DNA of 13,572 nucleotides from CAZTCJ01 sp964612085. Its GTDB lineage: Bacteria > Pseudomonadota > Alphaproteobacteria > JAJFIK01. This document shows positions 5,988-12,822 of this stretch, one piece after another. The notes under the pieces are model-generated. The model was not told the DNA's origin and did no database searches. It saw only the letters and a list, made by a program, of their open reading frames with translations. The stretch lies in contig CAZTCJ010000096.1 in NCBI GenBank assembly GCA_964612085.1, positions 1-13,572 of the forward strand, read 5' to 3'. Both the position numbers and the translations under genes were made by a program. Within the stretch, counting starts at the first letter, position 1. The number at the start of each line of letters is the position of its first letter.

Positions 5988-8303
5988 TTACTCCGTGGCG
6001 TGAGAAACGGGCTCCGCGTCCATCAGGCCGAAGGCCTTGAGCGCGAAAGCGTATTCCCGCGCGGCTTCCCGGATCGATTCGAAGCGGGCGGCCGAGCCCG
6101 CATGGCCCGCGCCCATATTGGTCCGGAGCAGGATCGGTTCGCCGCTCGTCGTGAACTCCCGCAGCTTGGCCGCCCATTTGGCCGGTTCCCAATAGGTCAC
6201 CCGGTAATCGGTCAGGCCCGCCGTCAGGAACATGGGCGGATACTCCTGGGCCGTCACATTGTCATAGGGCGAATAGGATTTGATCGTGGCATAGGCCTCC
6301 GGATCGTTGATCGGGTCGCCCCATTCTTGCCATTCGGGCGGGGTGAGCGGCAGGCTCGCGTCGGAGATGGTGTTGACCACATCGACGAAGGGTACCGCCG
6401 CGATCACACCGGCGAAGAGATCCGGACGCATATTGACGACCGCGCCCACGAGCAGGCCGCCAGCGCTGCCGCCTTCGATCACCACCCGTTCCGGATCGGC
6501 GTAACCGCGCTCGATCAGGGTTTCGGCGGCGGCGATGAAGTCGGTGAAGGTGTTCACCTTCTTCTCGTATTTGCCGTCCAGATACCACTGGCGCCCCCGG
6601 GCCTGGGAGCCGCGCACATGGGCGATGGCATAGACCGCGCCCCGGTCGACGAGCGACAGACGGCTGACCGAGAAGCTCGCCGGAATGGTCGAACCGTAAG
6701 AGCCGTAGCCGTAAAGGAAGAGCGGCGCGCTGCCGTCCACCGGCGTCGACTTCAGACGCAGGATGGTGACCGGCACCATGGCACCGTCCGTGGCCGGTGC
6801 ATCGATCCGCTCGACCGTGTAGAGATCCGGGTTATGGCCCGACGGCACTTCCTGGGTTTTCAGGACCGTGCGTTCGCGGGTCGCCATGTCGTAGTCGATG
6901 GTCTGTTCGGGCGTCGAGGGCGACTCGTAGCTCATGCGCAGGGTCGCCGTATCAAATTCGTAGCCGGACGAAAAGCCCGTGGCGAACGCCGGTTCGTCGA
7001 AGGCGATGTCATGGGCATTGCCGTCGTAATCGGAAACGACGATGCGGGGTTTCGCGTCGGCGCGTTCCAGACGGACGATATAGTCTTCGAAGGTGGTCAC
7101 ACCCAGAACCAGACGGCCCGGCTCGTGCGGCAGCCAGTCTTCCCAGTTGGCGCGGCCGGGATCGGTGATCGGCGCCCGGACGATCTTGAAGTCCACCGCG
7201 CCGTCAGCATTGGTCTGAATGTAGAAGTGATCGCCGTGGTGATTGACCGAATAGAGCAGGTCGTCCTCGCGGCCATGGATCAGCGTGGGCTCGCCCATGG
7301 GATCGTCGGCGCTCAGGAACCGGGTTTCGCTCGATTCCGAATTGCCGCTGGAGATGAAGATGTACTGGTTGCTCTGGCTTTTACCGACGCCCAGGAAAAA
7401 GCCGGTATCGGCTTCCTCATAGACGATGGCGTCCTCCGCCGGATCGGTGCCCAGCACATGGCGTTTCACGCGGCGGGGGCGCTGGTTCTCGTCCCGCTCG
7501 ATGTAAAAGAAGGTTTGGGAATCGTTCGCCCACACCACATCGCCGTCGGTGTTCTCGATGGCGTCCGGAAACTCCTCGCCCGTTGCGATGGTCCGGATCT
7601 TGAGCGTGTAGTATTCCGAGCCCACCCGATCGGTGCCATAGGCAATCAGCTCATGGTTCGGGCTGTGATCGACGCCGCCGATGGAGAAGAACTCGCTGCC
7701 TTGGCTTTCCGCGTCGCCGTCGAACAGGATTTCTTCCTGGGTCTCGTCCTCGGCATCGCGAGGACGGCGGGCGAAGATGGGATAATCGCCGCCTTCCCGG
7801 AAGCGGGTGTAATAGGCATACGGCCCGTCAGGCATCGGGACGGAGGAGGTGTCTTCCTTGATCCGGCCCCGGATTTCCTCGAAGATCTTGTCTTCAACCG
7901 GCTTGGCATCGGCCATCACCGCTTCATAATAGGCATTCTCCGCTTCCAGATAATCGCGGATGTCCTGGCGCAGCACGCTAGGGTCGCGCAGCACCTGCTG
8001 CCAGTTGTCATCGCGCATCCAGCCGTAATTGTCGATCCGCGTCTCCCCGTGCTGAACGATTTCCACAGGGCGCTTTTCCGCCACGGGGGGCTCGATATCC
8101 GCCGCGGCGGCGAACGGGCTGCCGGTGCTTGCCGGTTCAGATGGGGCAGCCGTTTCTTCAAGTGCGTCCATGGGTTCCACCGTTTCGTCCGTAGAAGTGG
8201 GTTCGGTCTCGGTCTGAGACGTGGTTTCGGTTTGCGTGCTCGTGTCGCAGGCGCTCAAGGCCAGCGCAGTCAGGCCGATCAGGCTCAGTTTCAACCAGCT
8301 CAT
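5988..8303 (-). CDS. ptrB: Oligopeptidase B, S9 family serine peptidase, lipoprotein form
   Basis: Oligopeptidase B cleaves short peptides after Arg or Lys. The 771-residue protein matches E. coli PtrB along its length: a beta-propeller region (about 80-500) followed by the alpha/beta-hydrolase domain. The catalytic triad is Ser613 in GGSAGG, Asp699 in LTDYRVTYWEPAKW and His734 in GAGHAGSAARF; the spacings of 86 and 35 nearly equal those of the E. coli enzyme. Unlike cytosolic PtrB it starts with a lipoprotein signal peptide: LSAC lipobox, lipidated Cys19, then a Thr/Glu/Pro-rich linker (20-75). Asp follows the lipidated Cys, which by the E. coli sorting rule means retention at the inner membrane, facing the periplasm. 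A purine-rich GAAAGAGGG precedes ATG 8303. Its upstream region disappears into the assembly gap, so its promoter is not visible. Family assignment is firm; location is inferred. Confidence 0.93.
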   Translation of the reverse strand: MSWLKLSLIGLTALALSACDTSTQTETTSQTETEPTSTDETVEPMDALEETAAPSEPASTGSPFAAAADIEPPVAEKRPVEIVQHGETRIDNYGWMRDDNWQQVLRDPSVLRQDIRDYLEAENAYYEAVMADAKPVEDKIFEEIRGRIKEDTSSVPMPDGPYAYYTRFREGGDYPIFARRPRDAEDETQEEILFDGDAESQGSEFFSIGGVDHSPNHELIAYGTDRVGSEYYTLKIRTIATGEEFPDAIENTDGDVVWANDSQTFFYIERDENQRPRRVKRHVLGTDPAEDAIVYEEADTGFFLGVGKSQSNQYIFISSGNSESSETRFLSADDPMGEPTLIHGREDDLLYSVNHHGDHFYIQTNADGAVDFKIVRAPITDPGRANWEDWLPHEPGRLVLGVTTFEDYIVRLERADAKPRIVVSDYDGNAHDIAFDEPAFATGFSSGYEFDTATLRMSYESPSTPEQTIDYDMATRERTVLKTQEVPSGHNPDLYTVERIDAPATDGAMVPVTILRLKSTPVDGSAPLFLYGYGSYGSTIPASFSVSRLSLVDRGAVYAIAHVRGSQARGRQWYLDGKYEKKVNTFTDFIAAAETLIERGYADPERVVIEGGSAGGLLVGAVVNMRPDLFAGVIAAVPFVDVVNTISDASLPLTPPEWQEWGDPINDPEAYATIKSYSPYDNVTAQEYPPMFLTAGLTDYRVTYWEPAKWAAKLREFTTSGEPILLRTNMGAGHAGSAARFESIREAAREYAFALKAFGLMDAEPVSHATE

Positions 8304-8307
8304 GTCC

Positions 8308-8337
8308 CTCTTTCCTTTCCCGCTCTTTCCTTTCCCG
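8308..8337. repeat. Two copies of a 15-bp tandem repeat upstream of opdB
   Basis: CTCTTTCCTTTCCCG occurs twice back to back (8308-8322 and 8323-8337) and ends four bases before the run of Ns. On the minus strand each unit reads CGGGAAAGGAAAGAG, so every copy carries a Shine-Dalgarno-like purine stretch, and the first lies directly before the opdB start. The true copy number is unknown because the repeat abuts the gap. Confidence 0.85.
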
Positions 8338-8341
8338 CTCG

Positions 8342-8441
8342 NNNNNNNNNNNNNNNNNNNNNNNNNNNNNNNNNNNNNNNNNNNNNNNNNNNNNNNNNNN
8401 NNNNNNNNNNNNNNNNNNNNNNNNNNNNNNNNNNNNNNNNN
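8342..8441. other. Assembly gap, exactly 100 Ns
   Basis: The run is exactly 100 undetermined bases, the conventional placeholder for a scaffold gap of unknown length. It separates the opdB 5' region from the 3' flank of the NTF2-like gene. Repeats on both sides are a plausible reason for the break. Any gene, promoter or terminator inside it is invisible here. Confidence 0.97.
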
Positions 8442-8467
8442 GCCCTTTCATCTTTGCATACCATATC

Positions 8468-8493
8468 TCACGCCCGGCGAAAGCCGGACCGGG
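8468..8493. repeat. Single hairpin resembling one arm of the palindromic repeat
   Basis: GCCCGGC (8472-8478), loop GAAA, GCCGGAC (8483-8489) resembles the arms at 4738-4819: same leading TCA, same GC-GAAA-GC core, and a similar CC-rich flank after the stem. As minus-strand RNA it forms seven pairs including one G-U. It sits just after the stop of the NTF2-like gene and could also act as a weak terminator, though no U-tract follows. Only one arm is present; a partner may be lost in the gap. Confidence 0.55.
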
Positions 8494-8494
8494 T

Positions 8495-8947
8495 TTACGG
8501 CGTCAGGTCGAGGGCTTGGGAAACATGCACGTGATACCGTTTCCATTGTCCTTCATGCTTACGCAGCATCCAGCTCGTCCTGAGCGTGGTCCGGATATGC
8601 GTACCATCCGGCGCCCGCACATCCGGCTTGGCGAGAAAAGCGGCAAGGGCCCAGTCGCCGGCGAATTCGATTTTCAGGATCTCGAACTCATAATCGACCC
8701 GGTATCCGGCGGCGCATTGGGTTTCGATGTCCTGATGGCCCGTATCGGTGACCAGGGAGCCTTCCGCGTTGAACGCGCCGAACCAGTCCGGATGGGCCAG
8801 GTCGCGCAAGGCATCGGCATCGCATTCGAGATAGGCGTCCCGGACCGCCACCATCAGGGCGATCACGTCGTCTTGGGTGTCCGCTTGCGCCGGGGGCGCG
8901 AGCCAGACCAGGCAGCCGTAAAACAGGCAGAGCATCCAGCGTGTCAT
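8495..8947 (-). CDS. Secreted NTF2/SnoaL-like small protein
   Basis: A 150-residue protein with a clear signal peptide (hydrophobic 5-17, AQA/D cleavage after residue 22) and a mature part of about 128 residues. The pattern suggests the NTF2-like (SnoaL, DUF4440) fold: an initial helix VIALMVAVRDAYLECDADALRDL, a PDWFGAFNAEG turn, a central EFEILKIEFAGDWALAAFLA strand pair, and a closing SWMLRKHEGQWKRYHVHVS. This fold is a cone-shaped pocket used by many unrelated enzymes and binding proteins, so no reaction can be named. GGGAGA lies shortly before ATG 8947. It is on the same strand as the lipoprotein gene that ends 101 bases upstream and may share its transcript or use the weak promoter noted there. 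Fold assignment is moderately sure; function unknown. Confidence 0.75.
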   Translation of the reverse strand: MTRWMLCLFYGCLVWLAPPAQADTQDDVIALMVAVRDAYLECDADALRDLAHPDWFGAFNAEGSLVTDTGHQDIETQCAAGYRVDYEFEILKIEFAGDWALAAFLAKPDVRAPDGTHIRTTLRTSWMLRKHEGQWKRYHVHVSQALDLTP

Positions 8948-8964
8948 GTTTCTCTCCCATACCC

Positions 8965-8993
8965 TCTTTATTTGGGGAATTTCGGGAGGCTAA
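8965..8993 (-). promoter_or_regulatory. Possible promoter for the NTF2-like gene
   Basis: On the minus strand TTAGCC (complement of 8988-8993) and TAAAGA (complement of 8965-8970) are 17 bases apart, 17 bases before the start codon. Matches to the sigma70 consensus are only about three of six per box, so this is a weak candidate. Confidence 0.22.
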
Positions 8994-9048
8994 CACTACT
9001 ATCGCGCTTGCGGCGTGATATCGGCGTCACGGCGGCACGCAAAAACGC

Positions 9049-10140
9049 TTACCTGGTCTCTTGCGCCAAGGCCAGCAGGTCCGGCGGGATCGCGGCCCCT
9101 TCGACCACTTCCGTTGCGGTGCGTTTGAGACCCGCATTGGCGCCGATCAGCACGCCATTGGCGAATTCCAGCTCGACCCGCTTCCAGCGGCACCCGTCAT
9201 AGCTGAACTCTTCATGGACCCAGTGTTCGCAGGTCTTGCCGGCGATGGTCTTTTCCCCCTGGCGCTTGTAGCCGACGCGTTCCAGGTCTTTCGCCTTGGT
9301 GATGGCGAAGGAGGTCGGCTCGGAGTCCTTGGCGCGCAAGGCGGACGACCAGGTCCTGCCCGTGGCTATGTCTCTGAAGTAGGCGCGCCCGTCCGTCCAC
9401 AGATAATGTTCCTTGCGCTGTCCCGCCTGTTCGGCCGCATCGGTGACCATGGCCACCGTCGCCCCCCAGTCGTCGATATAAAGGGTCTGGGTGCCTTCGA
9501 TCAGCCCCTCGAGGCGGTAGGTGATCTTGGCCCGTTTGACCCCATACGCATCGATCGGAAAATTCCCGGCGCGAATGTCATCCGTGCGCACTTGCGCCAG
9601 CAGCGCGGCATCGTCGGTGGCGCGGGCCACCAGCCTGACCAGGCGGCGCTCTTCTTCCAAGGCGCGCTTCTCATTCTTAGCGGCCCGTTCCAGATCCTTG
9701 AGGGCGCGCTCCTCGGCCTTGCGGGCGCGCTCTTCTTCCTCGGCCGCCCGGTCGCTGTCGCCTCGGCCGGCATAGTCCGTGGCCCGCTCGCGCGCGTCCC
9801 GCGCCCGGTCCCGTTCCTTGGCGGCCCGGTCGCGGTTTTTCCGGGCATCGGCCCGTTCATCGGCGGCATCCGCCAGATGCTCGCGCCCGTCCTCCAGGTC
9901 CTCGCCCGACAGGCGGGCCAGCAACGCGTCGTAATCGTAGCGCTGCGCCATGGCTTCAGGCGCGGACGTCTGGGGGCTGTCCGTCCCGGCTGCCAGCACC
10001 GCATCGGCGGCTGGCGCGGGTTCGGATGAACCGGACACGGATGTCTTTTCCGAGGCGCCGTCACCGCAGGCTGCAAGGCTCAAAGTCAGCGTGGTCAGGG
10101 CCAGGACGGGAAAGCGAAGTGTTTGATGTGATAAGGACAT
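9049..10140 (-). CDS. Predicted lipoprotein with charged helix and LolA/DUF4412-like domain
   Basis: A 363-residue protein with three parts. Residues 1-25 are a lipoprotein signal peptide with lipobox LAAC (Cys25, followed by Gly), so outer-membrane sorting is likely. Residues 84-172 are almost entirely Ala, Arg, Glu, Asp and Lys, an uninterrupted charged helix or coiled coil. Residues 203-355 look beta-rich (AKITYRLEGLIEGTQTLYID, then YKRQGEKTIAGKTCEHW) and resemble DUF4412/LolA-like domains of uncharacterised envelope proteins; Cys304 and Cys317 could form a disulfide. The start is ATG 10140, preceded by GAGGA. The frame extends to 10320, but the extra 60 residues would bury the signal peptide and overlap tgt on the other strand. 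Function is unknown; a cell-envelope spacer or sensor role is only a guess from the architecture. Confidence 0.8.
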   Translation of the reverse strand: MSLSHQTLRFPVLALTTLTLSLAACGDGASEKTSVSGSSEPAPAADAVLAAGTDSPQTSAPEAMAQRYDYDALLARLSGEDLEDGREHLADAADERADARKNRDRAAKERDRARDARERATDYAGRGDSDRAAEEEERARKAEERALKDLERAAKNEKRALEEERRLVRLVARATDDAALLAQVRTDDIRAGNFPIDAYGVKRAKITYRLEGLIEGTQTLYIDDWGATVAMVTDAAEQAGQRKEHYLWTDGRAYFRDIATGRTWSSALRAKDSEPTSFAITKAKDLERVGYKRQGEKTIAGKTCEHWVHEEFSYDGCRWKRVELEFANGVLIGANAGLKRTATEVVEGAAIPPDLLALAQETR

Positions 10141-10224
10141 TTGGAAATTCCTCGATAGCGATCGATGGGATGACCCTACCAGAAATGCGAGAATAGACGA
10201 AGGGCTACCGCACGCGCGCCGGTC

Positions 10225-10230
10225 TATGAT
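10225..10230 (+). promoter_or_regulatory. Possible -10 element for a nearly leaderless tgt transcript
   Basis: TATGAT matches the -10 consensus at five of six bases and ends 11 bases before the tgt ATG, so a transcript from it would have a leader of only about 4-6 bases. No convincing -35 box is present at the right distance, and no Shine-Dalgarno sequence precedes the ATG, which fits leaderless translation. Confidence 0.35.
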
Positions 10231-10241
10231 AGATCCGGCCC

Positions 10242-11369
10242 ATGAGCGCTTTGAATTTCGACCTTCACGCCACGGACGGGGCGGCCCGGACGGGCACGAT
10301 TCGCCTTCCCCGGGGCGCAATCGCCACGCCCGCTTTCATGCCCGTGGGCACGGCAGGCACGGTGAAGGCGATGCAGCCGGAAACCGTGCGGGAGACCGGC
10401 GCGGATATCGTGCTTGGCAATACCTACCATCTGATGTTGCGTCCGGGGGCGGAGCGGGTGGCGCGGCTTGGGGGCCTGCACCGGTTCATGCGCTGGCCGC
10501 GCCCGATTCTCACGGATTCCGGCGGCTTTCAGGTCATGTCGCTGACCGATCTGCGCAAGCTGACGGAAGACGGCGTGACCTTCCGCTCCCATATCGATGG
10601 TCATCAGGAACATCTGACGCCGGAGCGCAGCATTGATATCCAGTGCCTGCTGGGTTCCGACATCGTCATGGTGCTCGATGAATGCACGCCCTATCCGGCG
10701 ACGCCGGAGCAGGCGGAGACCTCCATGGCGCTGTCCATGCGTTGGGCGGCCCGGTGCCGGGAAGCCTTCGGCGCCCGCGAAGGCCAGGCCCTGTTCGGCA
10801 TCGTCCAGGGCGGCGTTTATCCGGAGCTGCGGGCCCGGTCGGCCAAGGCGCTTCAGGAGATTGGCTTCGACGGCTATGCGGTAGGCGGGCTGGCCGTGGG
10901 CGAGGGGCAGGCCCTCATGCTGGAAACCCTCGATCACACGGTGCCGCATTTGCCCCAGGACCGGCCGCGCTATCTCATGGGCGTCGGCAAGCCCGACGAT
11001 CTGGTGAAATCGGTGGCCCGGGGCATCGACATGTTCGATTGCGTGCTGCCGACCCGCTCCGGCCGCAACGGTCAGGCCTTCACCCGACGGGGGACGGTGA
11101 ACTTGCGCAATGCGCGCCATGCAGACGATCCGCGCCCTTTGGATGAGACGAGCCCGTGCCCGGCCTCCAGCCAGTATTCCCGCGCCTATCTCCATCACCT
11201 TGTCAAAGCAGGGGAAATTCTGGGCTCCATGCTCGTGACATGGCACAATGTGGCCTATTATCAGGCGCTGATGGCGGACATGCGCGAGGCCATCGCCGAA
11301 GGGCGCTTCGCCGCTTTTCAACAACGCTTCGAGGCGGACCAGGCGGCGGGCGATATCGAGCCGCTTTGA
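10242..11369 (+). CDS. tgt: Queuine/preQ1 tRNA-guanine transglycosylase with altered zinc site
   Basis: Bacterial Tgt swaps guanine 34 for preQ1 in tRNAs with GUN anticodons, the committed tRNA step of queuosine synthesis. The 375-residue length is normal. The catalytic aspartates are Asp92 in LTDSGGFQ and Asp266 in GIDMFDCVLPTR (E. coli 89 and 264). DECTPYP, FGIVQGG and GYAVGGLAVGE form the substrate pocket. The structural zinc site normally uses Cys302, Cys304, Cys307 and His333 (E. coli). Here the aligned residues are Ser304, Cys306, Ser309 and His335, so two ligands are missing while the flanking YSRAYLHHL is intact. The start is ATG 10242, facing the lipoprotein gene across 101 bases. 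It is separated from queA by the minus-strand block. Family assignment is certain; full activity is probable but not shown. Confidence 0.95.
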   Translation: MSALNFDLHATDGAARTGTIRLPRGAIATPAFMPVGTAGTVKAMQPETVRETGADIVLGNTYHLMLRPGAERVARLGGLHRFMRWPRPILTDSGGFQVMSLTDLRKLTEDGVTFRSHIDGHQEHLTPERSIDIQCLLGSDIVMVLDECTPYPATPEQAETSMALSMRWAARCREAFGAREGQALFGIVQGGVYPELRARSAKALQEIGFDGYAVGGLAVGEGQALMLETLDHTVPHLPQDRPRYLMGVGKPDDLVKSVARGIDMFDCVLPTRSGRNGQAFTRRGTVNLRNARHADDPRPLDETSPCPASSQYSRAYLHHLVKAGEILGSMLVTWHNVAYYQALMADMREAIAEGRFAAFQQRFEADQAAGDIEPL

Positions 11370-11440
11370 TGGTTTGTCTTCACGACGGCCTGCCGGTCAT
11401 GCCGGTCTTCGGCAAAAAGCCCCATCACAATTTTGCGCCT

Positions 11441-11464
11441 CGAACGGTCCGATGCGACCGTTTG
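11441..11464 (+). terminator. Hairpin after tgt, possible weak terminator
   Basis: CGAACGGTC (11441-11449) pairs with GACCGTTTG (11456-11464) around the loop CGATGC, nine pairs with one G-U. It lies 72 bases after the tgt stop. There is no T-run after it, so it may be an attenuator or a processing structure rather than an efficient terminator. Confidence 0.35.
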
Positions 11465-11541
11465 CTTGCCGGAATGGCACATCCTCGTGTTAGGCTTACG
11501 AAACTGTGGGGTAGACCGATGGACTGGGGACTGCGGCACAC

Positions 11542-12807
11542 ATGACTTCTCTCGTCGTCGTGATGAACAACAAGGGCGCGGCCGTTGCGGCGGACAGCGC
11601 CATGACCATAACCGACGGTCTGGGCAATACCCGCACCCGCAACGGCGTGCGCAAGCTCTTCCAGATTTCCGACGTCACGCCCTTGTCGCTGATGATCTAC
11701 GGCTCGGCTGAGATCATGGACATGGCCTGGGGCCCGATCATCGTGAACTACCGGCGCCAGCACGGCCGCACGAGCTTCAACACAGTCGAAGAGGCCTCGG
11801 CCCATTTCCTCGATTATCTCGACAATTACGATCAGATCTTCAGTGAGGATACCCAGGCCAAGCATTACCTTCACTATGTCGCCGTGATCTACAACTGGAT
11901 CCGGGACAATGTGAACCACATCGTCAAACAGCAGAAAGACGATCCGTCTCCGGACGGGCCCAAGACCATGCGGGACGTCCTGCGGCTCGCCGTCGATGTG
12001 GTTTATAGGGATGTCACCCAGTATCCGGATGACAAGGACCGTCAGACCCTGGACGGTTTCGGCCAGGATTTCGGGCCGGACCTGGTGCGCCGGTACGGGG
12101 GCGATATCGAGCACGTGACGGAAGAATTCTTCGGCGAAGTGGATATGGACCGCCAGACCCGCGCCAGGCTGAAGGATATCGCCCATCTGGCTGTGACCAA
12201 GGATTTCTTCCCCGATTTCTATCCCCATACGGGGCTGGTGTTCACGGGCTACGGCGCCAATCAGATCACGCCTCAGATGACCGCCTACATGGTCGGCATC
12301 GCCGTGGGCGGCAAGCTGCGCCGCCGCCTGTCCAGCAACAAGACCATTGGTGGCGAGGATCCGGTGGTGATCGCGCCGTTCGCCCAGCAGGCCATGATCC
12401 ATACCTTCCTGACGGGCATGGACGAGGAGCTTTATACTTATCTGGTGGATCAGATTGTCGATCTGACCATCGGCGTGCGGGACCGGACCATCGCGCAACT
12501 GCCCCAGCTCAACCGGGACCAGCGCCGCAAATTCGCCGAGAGCTATTCGGACGAGGAAATCCTGGAGCTGATCCACAGCTTCCTCGATCGTCTCGATGCG
12601 TATCAATATCAGGTGCACACCCACCCGATATTGCTGGCGGTGGAGAGTCTGCCGGAAATCGAGATGGCCCATACGGCCGAAACCCTCGTCAGCCTCAATG
12701 CCTTCCAGCAGAAGGTCGGCATGACGCCGGAAACCGTGGGCGGGGATATCGATGTGGCGCTTCTGACCAATGAGCGCTTCCTGTGGATCCGCGACAGCAA
12801 GGCTTGA
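11542..12807 (+). CDS. Proteasome-like Ntn-hydrolase family protein, uncharacterised
   Basis: A 421-residue protein whose ends resemble proteasome beta/HslV subunits. After removal of Met1 the new N-terminus is Thr (MTSLVVV). AADSAMT puts Asp18 exactly 16 residues after that Thr, like Asp17 of proteasomes. NGVRKLFQI puts Lys38 where the Thermoplasma beta subunit has NGKKLFQI with catalytic Lys33. A MIYGSAE segment follows (51-57). At the C-terminus VGGDIDVALLT (399-409) resembles the proteasome end segment SGGMIDVAVIT. Between lie GLVFTGYG (231-238) and VVIAPFAQ (275-282), seen in my memory in uncharacterised bacterial proteins of similar size. At twice the length of a proteasome subunit, it must contain large insertions. 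There is no signal peptide, so it is cytosolic. The Shine-Dalgarno sequence is weak. The next gene begins 15 bases after the stop. A threonine hydrolase is inferred; the substrate is unknown. Confidence 0.85.
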   Translation: MTSLVVVMNNKGAAVAADSAMTITDGLGNTRTRNGVRKLFQISDVTPLSLMIYGSAEIMDMAWGPIIVNYRRQHGRTSFNTVEEASAHFLDYLDNYDQIFSEDTQAKHYLHYVAVIYNWIRDNVNHIVKQQKDDPSPDGPKTMRDVLRLAVDVVYRDVTQYPDDKDRQTLDGFGQDFGPDLVRRYGGDIEHVTEEFFGEVDMDRQTRARLKDIAHLAVTKDFFPDFYPHTGLVFTGYGANQITPQMTAYMVGIAVGGKLRRRLSSNKTIGGEDPVVIAPFAQQAMIHTFLTGMDEELYTYLVDQIVDLTIGVRDRTIAQLPQLNRDQRRKFAESYSDEEILELIHSFLDRLDAYQYQVHTHPILLAVESLPEIEMAHTAETLVSLNAFQQKVGMTPETVGGDIDVALLTNERFLWIRDSKA

Positions 12808-12822
12808 AGAAGGAGCAGGGTG

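Noticed and set aside
6000..8534. 844-codon open frame on the plus strand opposite oligopeptidase B, running through the Ns
   Set aside because: It is antisense to a gene with a full catalytic triad, gives an Arg/Gly/His-rich product without recognisable domains, and is only open because GC-rich codons leave few stops in that frame; the Ns extend it artificially.
9004..9040. Inverted repeat CGTGA...TCACG after the lipoprotein gene as a terminator
   Set aside because: Five-pair stem, eight-base loop and no U-tract on either strand.
10152..10165. TCGAT-AGCG-ATCGA inverted repeat before the lipoprotein gene as an operator
   Set aside because: Only five bases per arm and built from a common palindromic word; too short to claim without a second copy.
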